A DNA stretch of 64,000 nucleotides from Ktedonobacter sp. SOSP1-85. Its GTDB lineage: Bacteria; Chloroflexota; Ktedonobacteria; Ktedonobacterales; Ktedonobacteraceae. The stretch lies in the NCBI RefSeq assembly GCF_016587415.1, contig NZ_BNJI01000001.1, forward strand, positions 248,001-312,000, in the 5' to 3' direction. Positions 8,682-16,515 of the stretch are shown in pieces. Position numbers and translations under genes: made by a program. How positions within the stretch are numbered: the stretch's first letter is position 1; each line of letters begins with the position of its first letter. The notes below the pieces were generated by a model that was given only the letters and a program-made list of their open reading frames with translations, was not told the DNA's origin and searched no databases.

Positions 8682-9287
8682 TTACTTTTTGCGTGCCGCG
8701 CCACCACCGCCGCCCTTACGGCTGGCGCCACCTCCTCCTGCGCCTGCGCCGACCTCTTCAGGTGCCCAGCCCTCGGGCATGCGCGCATCCTTGCCGAAGA
8801 AGAAGTCCTCCATCTGCTCGCGCAGGATCTTGCGTGACTCGGGATCGGCCATGTTCAGGCCATAGTGGTTGATGATGAGCGTGCTTTGCGCGGGCCACAT
8901 ATCCCATGCCTGCTTGGAGATGCTCTCATAAATGCGCTGCCCCAGGGGACCAGGGAAGGGTGGCTTATCCAGGCCGGGAAGCTCGCGTTGCAGCTTAGCA
9001 CAGAAGACGATGTGCGGACCAGCCTGCCCGGCTTGAGCGGGTTTGGCCTGCTCACTCTCGCCGAAGAAGAACTTCTCCATCTCCTGGCGCATGGCTTTGC
9101 GGGCCTGGGGATCGGCCATATTCAGACCCCGGTCGGCGATAATCTGCATACTGCGGTTGGGCCACATCTGCCATGCCTGCTGCGAGACGTTATCATAGAT
9201 GCGCTGCCCAAGCTCGCCTGGGAAGGGCGCTTTGTCCAGGCCAGGGAGTTCCTGCTTTAGTTTGACACAATAGACCATTCGTGGCAT
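8682..9287 (-). CDS. Tandem-duplicated YggX-like Fe(II)-trafficking protein
   Basis: A 201-residue protein made of two YggX domains. The first (about 1-75) reads VYCVKLKQELPGLDKAPFPG, GQRIYDNVSQQAWQMW and LNMADPQARK; the second (about 90-170) repeats each block (VFCAKLQRELPGLDKPPFPG, GLNMADPESRK, EDFFFGK). The single Cys of each unit (YC, FC) matches the conserved Cys of YggX. A Gly/Lys-rich tail ends the protein. YggX normally is a single 90-residue domain that protects iron-sulfur clusters against oxidation. The start MPRMVYC has AGGAG eight bases upstream. It precedes the radical SAM gene on the same strand, which fits iron-sulfur cluster care for that enzyme. Confidence 0.85.
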   Translation of the reverse strand: MPRMVYCVKLKQELPGLDKAPFPGELGQRIYDNVSQQAWQMWPNRSMQIIADRGLNMADPQARKAMRQEMEKFFFGESEQAKPAQAGQAGPHIVFCAKLQRELPGLDKPPFPGPLGQRIYESISKQAWDMWPAQSTLIINHYGLNMADPESRKILREQMEDFFFGKDARMPEGWAPEEVGAGAGGGGASRKGGGGGAARKK

Positions 9288-9321
9288 GATGAAAACTCCT
9301 GTTACGCACAAACGAGACTGA

Positions 9322-10302
9322 ATGATATTGAGATACTACAAGATGCAATCGACGATGTCAAATAGCTTTGAGCAGGGAACGGCGCCGCGTGTGCTCTTTT
9401 TCGGTATGCAAGGGACATTCTCGGCTCTGGCGCTAAACGCGCTGCTGGAGGCGGGAATCGACGTCCGCGCCGTGGTGCTACCTATCAATGTCATCCCTGG
9501 GAGAGCCGCGCCCGCCATTACGCGCCATGAAAATTCGCTACCAGTACGTACTATGCTGCCGCTCGCGCATACTTCGCTACATACCAATATTGTACAAATA
9601 GCAGCGAAACGACACCTACCGCTCTGGAAGGTGAGCCGCTTAAATGACCCCACGACCCACGCCATCCTCGCGGACTATGAACCCGACCTGGTCTGTGTTG
9701 CCTGCTTCTCTCACCTCATTCCCGCGCGCATCCTGGACCTGCCCCGCCTTGGCTGCCTCAATGTCCATCCCTCGCTCTTGCCCGCCAACCGGGGACCCGA
9801 GCCACTCTTCTGGACCTTTCGCGAGCACCAGCACGCGACCGGCGTCACCATTCACCTCATGGACAGAGGCATGGATAGTGGCCCAATCGTCTTGCAAGAG
9901 CGTATAGACATCCCCGATGGTATGAGCTATGAGCAGCTAGAGACGCGCTGCGCCGAGCGTGGCGGCGCCCTCCTCGCGCAGGCCACCTGGCAACTCTACC
10001 GCGAAGAGGCCCAGATCACCGAACAAGACGAGGCACGCAGCAGCTATCACTCCTTCCCAGCGTATGAGAACCTCGCCATCCCCGTTGACCAGTGGGACGC
10101 GCGGGAGGTCTACAACTTCATTCGTGGCGTCGGCCACTGGGAGTCCCCCCTCCATATAGAGGCTCCCGATAGCGAACTGGAGACGCTCGAAGTGCGCAAC
10201 TGTTATGCTTACGGCCTTGAACCACTAGAGGACAAGCGCCGCATAATCAATGAAGGCAGCACGTTTATAGTGCGCTGCAAACAGGGCTGGGTAAGGGTCT
10301 AA
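9322..10302 (+). CDS. Formyltransferase-family protein (Fmt-like)
   Basis: A roughly 320-residue protein with a formyltransferase N-terminal domain: RVLFFGMQGTFSALALNALL, then CLNVHPSLLPANRGPEPLFW with the catalytic Asn-x-His, and HLMDRGMDSGPIVLQE with the catalytic Asp. A C-terminal domain (AREVYNFIRGVGHWESP) resembles the Fmt C-terminal fold. It may transfer a formyl group from 10-formyltetrahydrofolate to an amine or sugar rather than to Met-tRNA. The start is uncertain: ATG at 9322 or at 9355. It is divergent from the YggX/radical SAM pair with a 34-base gap, so promoters overlap and the genes may be co-regulated. Confidence 0.8.
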   Translation: MILRYYKMQSTMSNSFEQGTAPRVLFFGMQGTFSALALNALLEAGIDVRAVVLPINVIPGRAAPAITRHENSLPVRTMLPLAHTSLHTNIVQIAAKRHLPLWKVSRLNDPTTHAILADYEPDLVCVACFSHLIPARILDLPRLGCLNVHPSLLPANRGPEPLFWTFREHQHATGVTIHLMDRGMDSGPIVLQERIDIPDGMSYEQLETRCAERGGALLAQATWQLYREEAQITEQDEARSSYHSFPAYENLAIPVDQWDAREVYNFIRGVGHWESPLHIEAPDSELETLEVRNCYAYGLEPLEDKRRIINEGSTFIVRCKQGWVRV

Positions 10303-10304
10303 CT

Positions 10305-10390
10305 GGTAGTTAGTGTGATGGAGCATGGCTGCTTGCGGCAGCCATGCTCCATCACACTAACTACCTAGCGAGCGCCGCAGGCGCGAGAAA
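10305..10390 (+). repeat. 61-nt palindrome plus conserved flank
   Basis: Arms 10305-10332 and 10338-10365 (28 bp, perfect) enclose a 5-base loop right after the formyltransferase stop. The next bases (10368-10389) contain GCGAGCGCCGCAGGCGCGAG followed by AAATCA and an AAGGAG ribosome site, matching the module at 7075-7125 on the other strand. Confidence 0.85.
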
Positions 10391-10425
10391 TCAAAAAGAT
10401 AAGGAGCGTAAGCACGCGTAAGGAC

Positions 10426-10851
10426 TTGCACGAGGAGAACCGCCTCTCCTGGAACGCAGCGACCGACGCCCATAATAGTCATAAGGGCGACCAGGCCGCC
10501 TTTTTTCGGAATGGTGGCAACAAGCTTCATGCTGAGGAGAAGGCTTTACTGGGTGATATAGATGAAGGGGTAGACGATTATGTTGCCACCTTTAGCCCCG
10601 CCTTCACCAGTGCTGGTGTGCAGCAGTTCAGAAATCCACATCGCGCGCACGAGTTTACATGGGGCATTGGCGAGATCGTCACGGCCCTTCTCCAGTCAGG
10701 CCTAGCTCTTACCAGCCTGCAAGAGTACCCCTATACGCAAAACTTCAAACCCTTCGCGCAGATGGTACACGCAGAGGGACACTGGCACCTTCCACCTGAT
10801 CAACCCAACCTGCCCTTGATGTTCTCCATAACCACCCAGAAGCCCTCGTAG
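10426..10851 (+). pseudogene. Class I methyltransferase with its SAM-binding core deleted
   Basis: The frame keeps the two ends of a common class I SAM-dependent methyltransferase of about 270 residues: NRLSWNAATDAHNSHKGDQA at the N-terminus and FRNPHRAHEFTWGIGEIVTA with LREYPY-like QEYPYTQNFKPF and LPLMFSI at the C-terminus. The region between about residues 45 and 55 of this version should contain some 130 more residues with the glycine-rich SAM site; they are missing in frame. Only a TTG start is available and the AAGGAG site at about 10401 is too far away, so the start also looks lost. It is most likely inactive. Confidence 0.7.
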
Positions 10852-10931
10852 TGAGCTAGCATGAGGCACATACCTGGAGCTACCTTTGTGGTATGCTTGC
10901 TGTAGAGTACAAACAAAGGACGGATCCTTGC

Positions 10932-11420
10932 ATGCGACAATCACTAGCTCTAAAATCTGGCTGGTTTACTGTTCAGGCTCGCACAGCTATCCAGGCGCCA
11001 GTCGAGCGTGTCTGGTCGATTCTGACCGATCTTGAAAAATATCACGAATGGGATAGCTTTGTCCCCTCTATGCAGTCCGACTTCCAGGTCGGTTCACTGC
11101 TGACGATGCACGTGCAGATGCGCGAAAACTTCGTGACCACCAGTGTCGAGACGATTACTGCCATCGAGCCAGAGCACCTCCTGGCCTGGAAGATACGCTC
11201 GCCCGCCTGGTTTCTGCGCGGTGAACGCCTCCAGGAACTCAAACCCATCGATGCCGGGACCACCGAATATTTTACCTGTGAGACGTTTACGGGCCTCTTT
11301 GCTCCCGTGCTCCAGTTTATGTATGCACGCGACTTACAGCATGGCTTCGACGCCGTGGCACGGGACCTGAAGGTGCGCGCCGAAACAGTAGAGAGGCGAA
11401 ATAGCGTAAAGGCTCTTTAG
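10932..11420 (+). CDS. SRPBCC-fold (polyketide cyclase/START-like) protein
   Basis: A 162-residue protein with the START/SRPBCC pattern: ARTAIQAPVERVWSILTDLE, YHEWDSFVPSM, a run of alternating beta strands, and a C-terminal helix with LQHGFDAVARDLK. The family binds hydrophobic small molecules in a deep cavity; no ligand can be named. ATG at 10932 is preferred because AAAGGA lies 11 bases upstream; the frame is open to 10893 without a ribosome site. It follows the dead methyltransferase on the same strand by 80 bases. The 146 bases after it hold no evident gene. Confidence 0.75.
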   Translation: MRQSLALKSGWFTVQARTAIQAPVERVWSILTDLEKYHEWDSFVPSMQSDFQVGSLLTMHVQMRENFVTTSVETITAIEPEHLLAWKIRSPAWFLRGERLQELKPIDAGTTEYFTCETFTGLFAPVLQFMYARDLQHGFDAVARDLKVRAETVERRNSVKAL

Positions 11421-11566
11421 GCCCGGCGACGAGATAACGTTAAGCACTCAATTGGCCAAGAAGCGGTCTGTCAATCTTCTGGCGAAAGCTTCGCTACTGA
11501 AGGAGGTGAAGAAGGAGGCGAGATTGCGGCACAGCCTCCATTCTTCTGCCTCTCTTGCTCTGTTGT

Positions 11567-12521
11567 TTACTCTGTCTGAGATTTCCTGGGTACATCCTTC
11601 AGGAAGAGGGTTGTTACCAGGAGCATTATGCTGAGCACCAGCACCATTCCGAAACTGTTCTGCAGCACGCTGGAAAGCTGGACCCGAGCAGCGCTGCTCG
11701 TCGGAAGGGAGGCATCAGTATTTCCAGCAAGCGCCCCGTTCACGAGAAGACCCATCAGGGCCGCACCCAACGTCATGCCCAGTTGACCGAGGTAGCGAAT
11801 CACACCGATTCCCACTCCCAGATGTGACAGAGGAATGGCGTTTTGAGCCACGACCATCTGGATCGTAAAGAAGGAGCCTGCACCTAGGCCGATCAGGATC
11901 AGAGCCAATCCAATCAGCGGGAGATTGCTCGTTGCACCCATGAGCAGGAGCAAGAGGGCTCCTGCCGTCATCATGACCGCACCTGTGATGGCCGTCAGTT
12001 GATAGCGCTTGCGCAAGGAAATGCTCGTTCCCGCGAGCGCCGCGCCCAGTGTCAGACTGACCGAGAGCGCGGTAATCAGGGCACCCGCAGCGGTTGGCGA
12101 GAGCGCCAGCACACCCTGCAAAAACAACGAGAGCGGGAGGAAGGCTCCGATAAGGATCATGCCCTGGATGAGCGTCTGCAACGCGTCAATCGCAAAGACA
12201 GGTTGGCGAAATACATCGAGGAGGAGAATGGGTTCGGCAGCCTTACGTTCGACCACCAGAAAGAGTCCATAGAGCGCCACTGCAGCCACCAATAGTGCGA
12301 TCACCATGGGCTGCGTCCACCCTCGAACCTCTGTGCTGCCTAGAGAAAGCCCAAGTAACAGGCTGCACGTCGCTGTCACGAGCAACCCCGCCCCAAACCA
12401 GTCAACGCGCAGGAGAGCGGAACGCCTGCTTATCACGTCGGCCTGCCGCGCTGACGGATGAGTAGGCAGGAAGATGGCGAGCACGAACAGGGCGAGCAGG
12501 CCAATGGGCAGATTGAGATAG
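11567..12521 (-). pseudogene. MFS drug exporter (DHA2 type) missing its N-terminal part
   Basis: The minus frame runs from the edge of the IS1-family element (12521) to 11567 and encodes PYLNLPIGLLALFVLAIF and then about eight further membrane helices of an EmrB/QacA-like 14-helix exporter, ending in a basic tail. YLNLPIG is the loop after helix 6 in this family, so about the first 190 residues are gone. The 5' part is not found on the other side of the IS, which means a deletion accompanied the insertion. The internal ATG at 12482-12484 has no function as a family start. Confidence 0.8.
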
Positions 12522-13344
12522 GGTAGTGGCTCACTTGAGAAGGATAGTGTTGTCTAAATTATAGCGATGAAGAAAGAGGAGCAGGCAAGCCTCGTGCATG
12601 ACCTCGGACTTGGAAAACGACAACGTCATGCGGACAAAACGGGCCAACCGCTGCCGCAGGGTGTTATTCCAACGTTCGATGTGAGCAGTTTCTCCGGTCT
12701 CTTTGCCCACTGCTGTGTGCTGCTCCTCAGGGATCACTGCCCTGTATGTTGCCCAAAAATCTGTAAAACAATGTCCCTGGCGGTAGGCTGGTGGAATGGC
12801 TTCCCACAACCGTTGACACGTCTTTTTGCTCCGATCACCCAACGCATAGGCAACCACTTGACGCGTCTGGCGGCAGAAAGCGATCCAAATCCAAGAGTCG
12901 TTTGCTTTTTTCAGCACAAACGACCAGAGTTCGTCCAATTCCAGTATCGTGGAAGTGGGATCTTTCAAGTCTGGGGTGACCAAGGTGGTACGTAAAGGAG
13001 GAAGCTGAGCTACTTTTTTTTGATCCAACTGGACACGGTTGCGCGAGAGACCCCGAAGGTACGGCTGAGGCCACGCAAACTGCTGCGTTCTTGGTAGGCG
13101 TGCAAAATCTCTTCGCGGCGAACTTCTGGATAGACATTGGGGGTCGGGTTCTCACGGCTTCGACGCCCACAGGCATGACAGCGAAACTTCTGTTTTCCGT
13201 TGGAGGCATGCCCATCACGCACCAGCGCCTCGCTTCCACAATGGGGACAGTGAAGGGTGATCGTCACCATGAAATACTCCTCATTCATATTCTTTGTCAT
13301 TGGCCATCATAGTCTACTATATCCTTCTCACTTAGACCACTACC
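12522..13344 (-). mobile_element. IS1-family insertion sequence, 823 bp
   Basis: Terminal inverted repeats begin GGTAGTGGCTCACTTGAGAA at 12522 and, on the opposite strand, GGTAGTGGTCTAAGTGAGAA at 13344; similarity extends over about 35 bases. The element carries insA and insB on the minus strand. Flanks 12511-12521 and 13345-13355 show no target-site duplication. It joins two truncated genes. Confidence 0.9.
12531..13270 (-). CDS. IS1-family transposase InsAB (programmed -1 frameshift)
   Basis: insA (13270 to 13010, 86 residues) starts MVTITLHCPHCGS after GGAG, with a zinc finger (C-x2-C ... CHAC) and an HTH (LRGLSRTFGVSRATVSSWI), and ends IKKK-stop. insB continues in the -1 frame to 12531 with the DDE parts ELDELWSFV, DFWATY and a glutamate in HIERWNNTLRQRLARF. 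The overlap is a run of eight A (13021-13014 on the minus strand), the classical slippery site of IS1 elements, giving a fusion of about 245 residues that is the active transposase. Both frames are intact. Confidence 0.85.
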
Positions 13345-13775
13345 GCTTGTTTCAGTATCTTGCACAGCAATCTTATTGCCTGCTTAGGTTCCAATTTACT
13401 ATCTTGCATGGATAGTCCGAGCTGCTCTAGAAGCAAGGCGCGGCGCTCATAGTCAAACTTTAACACTCGAACGTAGCCGTGGCCATTCGCACGAATAATA
13501 GTGTCTATCTCTTGCTGAAAGTCATAAGGACTGTGCCGGATCGGCATATTTATCTTTACGATCGCATTTCTACTCGCGTTTTTTGCTGGCGCTACGTATG
13601 CCGAAGATCCTCCAGGCAGCGGTTGGCCAATGCTAAGCTCCCATTCTTGCTCAAGTTCGGCAATAAGACCAGGGAGGTCTTTGAGCCACTGTCTTGTCTG
13701 GGAGCTTGATTGCTCGGCCATCAGCCGAACTCGCTCAGGTACAACTATACTGTGTGTATGATCAGCTCTATCCAT
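13345..13775 (-). pseudogene. Aminoglycoside/hydroxyurea phosphotransferase, 3'-truncated by the IS
   Basis: About 143 residues of the N-terminal lobe survive: LPGLIAELEQEWELSIGQPL, GGSSAYVAPA (nucleotide loop), NAIVKINMP with the conserved lysine, and ALLLEQLGLSM. These match StrB/APH(6)-like kinases of about 300 residues. The frame runs into the IS terminal repeat and stops at 13332. The C-terminal catalytic lobe (HGD, metal-binding D) is missing, so no kinase activity is expected. Confidence 0.75.
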
Positions 13776-13851
13776 TATGACATTTTATCATGTGGGTTGT
13801 ATTTTGCCTAAGTTATAAAGCTGGCCTTGAGCTTTAAGGCACTCAGGTTTA

Positions 13852-14511
13852 CTATCCGTCCTCCCGCTTATAACAAGTCCCAAGAATACGCGCGCCCAAT
13901 GTCTCCCAGGGCTGTGGTTCCAGAACTGGCAAACCCCAGCGCATTGCCTCATGCGCGAGCCACTGCCCATAGAGCCATTTTGCCCTGGCCTCTGTGCGCA
14001 ATTCCTCCTCACTCATGCCAGCAGTTCCCCTCCCCCGCTGCGTTATATTGATAGAAAGCTGCTTTTCGTCGGGTTCTTGGAGAAAAACAGCCTGGAGTCG
14101 CCCCCTGTTCTTATACTGGTGCATCAATGGATTTTCTAGTAATGATGGAAGAATGCTGTCTCCCTCCAGGATCACGGGGGCGTCAATGTCGATATGGTTG
14201 GCAATCACAATTTCCAGGGCGGGACGCAGTGTTTCTCCGACCGCGATCAGGGCCTGGCTGAGTGCTTCTGGTGAGTCGCGCCAGATCCCTGGCCGGGTGA
14301 AGAAGTACAGCGCATCGGTGTGGGCCTGTTTGGGGAAGGAGATGCGGCTATTTTGCAAGGCCAGGCGTAGATCGTCAACCTGGAGCCAGGATATTGCCAG
14401 TTGCGCCGCAAGCTGCCTGGCAATGCTGCTCTTCCCTGTTCCAGATGAACCACCTATTAGGAGGACGCGCCAGCGCTGTTGCGGCTCTTGCCTTCGTTGA
14501 GAGGTAGACAT
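13852..14511 (-). CDS. P-loop kinase-like ATP-binding protein
   Basis: A 219-residue protein with a Walker A motif near the N-terminus (LLIGGSSGTGKSSIARQLA), WLQVDDLRLAL after it, and VILEGDSILPSLL around residue 115, which looks like a Walker B or lid entry strand. The fold resembles 2-phosphoglycerate kinase-like and AAA_33 phosphotransferases; the substrate is unknown. A GGAG lies 11 bases upstream of the start. It is upstream of and on the same strand as the truncated aminoglycoside kinase, which could once have been its operon partner. Confidence 0.65.
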   Translation of the reverse strand: MSTSQRRQEPQQRWRVLLIGGSSGTGKSSIARQLAAQLAISWLQVDDLRLALQNSRISFPKQAHTDALYFFTRPGIWRDSPEALSQALIAVGETLRPALEIVIANHIDIDAPVILEGDSILPSLLENPLMHQYKNRGRLQAVFLQEPDEKQLSINITQRGRGTAGMSEEELRTEARAKWLYGQWLAHEAMRWGLPVLEPQPWETLGARILGTCYKREDG

Positions 14512-14745
14512 ATACTTGTATACTCCATAGCTTGAAGAACTAAAAGTACCAGCGTACCCGCCTTCTCAGTCATGCAATCGAGGACTTCGCCAATATCACA
14601 GATATACTGTATACGGCAAGAGGATTGGAGCAGGTATGGAGGCGAAACTACAATCTTGCACGCGTACGATGGCCTCTTGTGACTGTATTTCTACTTCGAG
14701 CTTCTTTGTGCGAAATATGTTTTCCTATCTGAAGGATATAGACAA

Positions 14746-15990
14746 GTGACACACGATATGTTAGAGCATCCTGCTTTCGATACACAGGAACGCTATGTCG
14801 ATGAACTGGTTGACGAGCACGACTACTGGCTCTCACTTACTGATGCGGCGCGTGTGACACGTCGCCAGGATGTGACCATCCGTCGCTGGGTTAAGAGCGG
14901 TTTACTGCCCGTACGTCGACAGAATGTTGGCCTCAATCAGCGTACACGCCAGGTGCGAGCCAGCGACCTGGCTCAGTTGACGCCTATCATCGATAACTCC
15001 GCGGTCATTACTAGCGAACAGACTCAGTTAAACCTGACGAGCATCCCCGGTGAGCAAGCGGCGCTTCGTGAATCGCACCAGCGCATTTTACAACAGCTTG
15101 AGGAGCTTCACCAGGAATTGGAGGCACAGGGTAAACAACACTCTCAGGCCCTGGCGGAACAAGTTCAGCAACAGCAACAGGCATTGAGCCTCTTTCATGA
15201 CCAGGTAGAACAGCGCCTGGATACCCAGCAAGAAGAGATGCTGGGCCAGCTTGAAGAGCAGGCTCAAACACTGCGCCATGTTTTAGACAGCCAGAAGCAG
15301 CAGTTTGAACAGGTTCAGCAGCGTATCTCGGAGCAGACCCAGCGCCTGGACACTCAGGAGCAGCTCACGACCCAACTTCGGGAGACAGTGGAACAGTACC
15401 AGGCAACCTCCACTCAAACCCAGCAGGAGCTAACACAGCAGCAACAGGAGATCTTTCGCTTCCTGGAGGAACAACATACCCTGTTTACCGAGCTCGCCAC
15501 ACAGCATAAGCAACTTGAGGAGTGTACGGGGCAACTTGACGAGGTGGTGCAAACGCTCTCCACCCAGATTGTCTGGCAGGGAGAACTGGTTCAGCAACAA
15601 TATCAGAATCTGACCACGAGCCTGGCAACCTGGAGTGAGCAGGCCGACACCTGGCAGCAAGAGACTGCGACGCACCTGGCAGAACTGCAAAACGAGCTTC
15701 AGCAAGCAGCGCGCGCCCACGAGGACGCTCTGCAACAGCGGCAACAGGCCTTCGATGAAAGTGTTGCCTTGCTCCGCGAACAGGTCGTGGTCAGCCACCT
15801 TGAACTCGAACGTATTGTACAGGAGTTGACCGGGCGCTACGAGGAAGAGACAAAGCAGCGCACGACGGAACAGCAGCACCTTCAGGAGACGCTGAATCAG
15901 CAACAGGCCGTCATCGCGAGCCTGAATGTACGCCTACAGCACCTGGAGGCACGCGTACGCCTGCAAGACAGACTGGAAGGCCAGGAGTGA
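14746..15990 (+). CDS. HTH protein with long coiled coil
   Basis: A 414-residue protein: an N-terminal helix-turn-helix of MerR/excisionase type (about 28-70; LTDAARVTRRQDVTIRRWVK then SGLLPVRR), followed by about 300 residues of almost continuous Gln/Glu-rich coiled coil (95-410). There is no membrane segment. GTG at 14746 is preferred: GAAGGA lies nine bases upstream, whereas the ATG at 14758 is too far. The layout resembles KfrA-like DNA-binding coiled-coil proteins of plasmids and some chromosome-organising factors, but there is no clear sequence match. It is monocistronic with its own hairpin terminator. The 234-base upstream gap holds only its promoter region. Confidence 0.6.
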   Translation: MTHDMLEHPAFDTQERYVDELVDEHDYWLSLTDAARVTRRQDVTIRRWVKSGLLPVRRQNVGLNQRTRQVRASDLAQLTPIIDNSAVITSEQTQLNLTSIPGEQAALRESHQRILQQLEELHQELEAQGKQHSQALAEQVQQQQQALSLFHDQVEQRLDTQQEEMLGQLEEQAQTLRHVLDSQKQQFEQVQQRISEQTQRLDTQEQLTTQLRETVEQYQATSTQTQQELTQQQQEIFRFLEEQHTLFTELATQHKQLEECTGQLDEVVQTLSTQIVWQGELVQQQYQNLTTSLATWSEQADTWQQETATHLAELQNELQQAARAHEDALQQRQQAFDESVALLREQVVVSHLELERIVQELTGRYEEETKQRTTEQQHLQETLNQQQAVIASLNVRLQHLEARVRLQDRLEGQE

Positions 15991-15991
15991 G

Positions 15992-16020
15992 GCCCGACGC
16001 TGCGAAAGCACGCGTCGGGC
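15992..16020 (+). terminator. GNRA-capped hairpin after the coiled-coil gene
   Basis: GCCCGACGC (15992-16000) pairs with GCGTCGGGC (16012-16020) and the inner TGC-GAAA-GCA extends the stem with a GAAA tetraloop and a single bulged C. It begins one base after the stop codon and separates the convergent ankyrin gene. Confidence 0.65.
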
Positions 16021-16027
16021 AAGGACG

Positions 16028-16426
16028 CTATTGCGAAAGAGATTGCAGGAACGTAAGAACGGGAGTCGCTTCTTCTCCTCCAGCTTTGGCATGATCCAGG
16101 AGCGAGATACCGTGTGGGCCTTTCTCCTGGGCCATACCAGAGAAGGCCTGCAAGAGGGTTTGCACAATCTCTACCTGCCCGAGCATAGCCGCCGCGAAGA
16201 TATCTATGCGCGCGCCATGCTTGAGCAGGTAGAGGACAATATCTCTCCTGCCCATGTGGGACGCAGCTCCAAGAGCCGTCTCCCAGTCACCTCCACCCCA
16301 ATCCCAGGCTGCGTTCAACAATGCAGGTTCTTGTACTAAGAGTTCCTGGACGCGCTGCAAATCTCCATGTGCGTTCGCGACAAACTCATGCACCATCTCT
16401 GCGGACAATGCGGACCTCTTCTCCAT
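16028..16426 (-). CDS. Ankyrin-repeat protein
   Basis: A 132-residue soluble protein built of ankyrin units: the DLQRVQELLVQEPALLNAAW unit, TALGAASHMGRRDIVLYLLK, then HGARIDIFAAAMLGQVEIVQ and HGISLLDHAKAGGEEA. The start at 16426 is chosen because GGAG precedes it by eight bases. Such small ankyrin proteins are protein-binding modules; no partner is suggested by the neighbours. It is convergent with the coiled-coil gene and 89 bases downstream of the AraC regulator, so it might be its co-transcribed partner. Confidence 0.75.
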   Translation of the reverse strand: MEKRSALSAEMVHEFVANAHGDLQRVQELLVQEPALLNAAWDWGGGDWETALGAASHMGRRDIVLYLLKHGARIDIFAAAMLGQVEIVQTLLQAFSGMAQEKGPHGISLLDHAKAGGEEATPVLTFLQSLSQ

Positions 16427-16515
16427 GCGTGCTTCTCCAATCATTTTCGATCTATTGATACCAATCAGGGTGAGGCTAGTATCTCATAACGAAGAGGCAG
16501 CATGCTTCTCCAAAA

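Noticed and set aside
12511..13355. Target-site duplication of the IS1-family element
   Set aside because: The 11 bases on either side do not match in any register of 8-9 bases.
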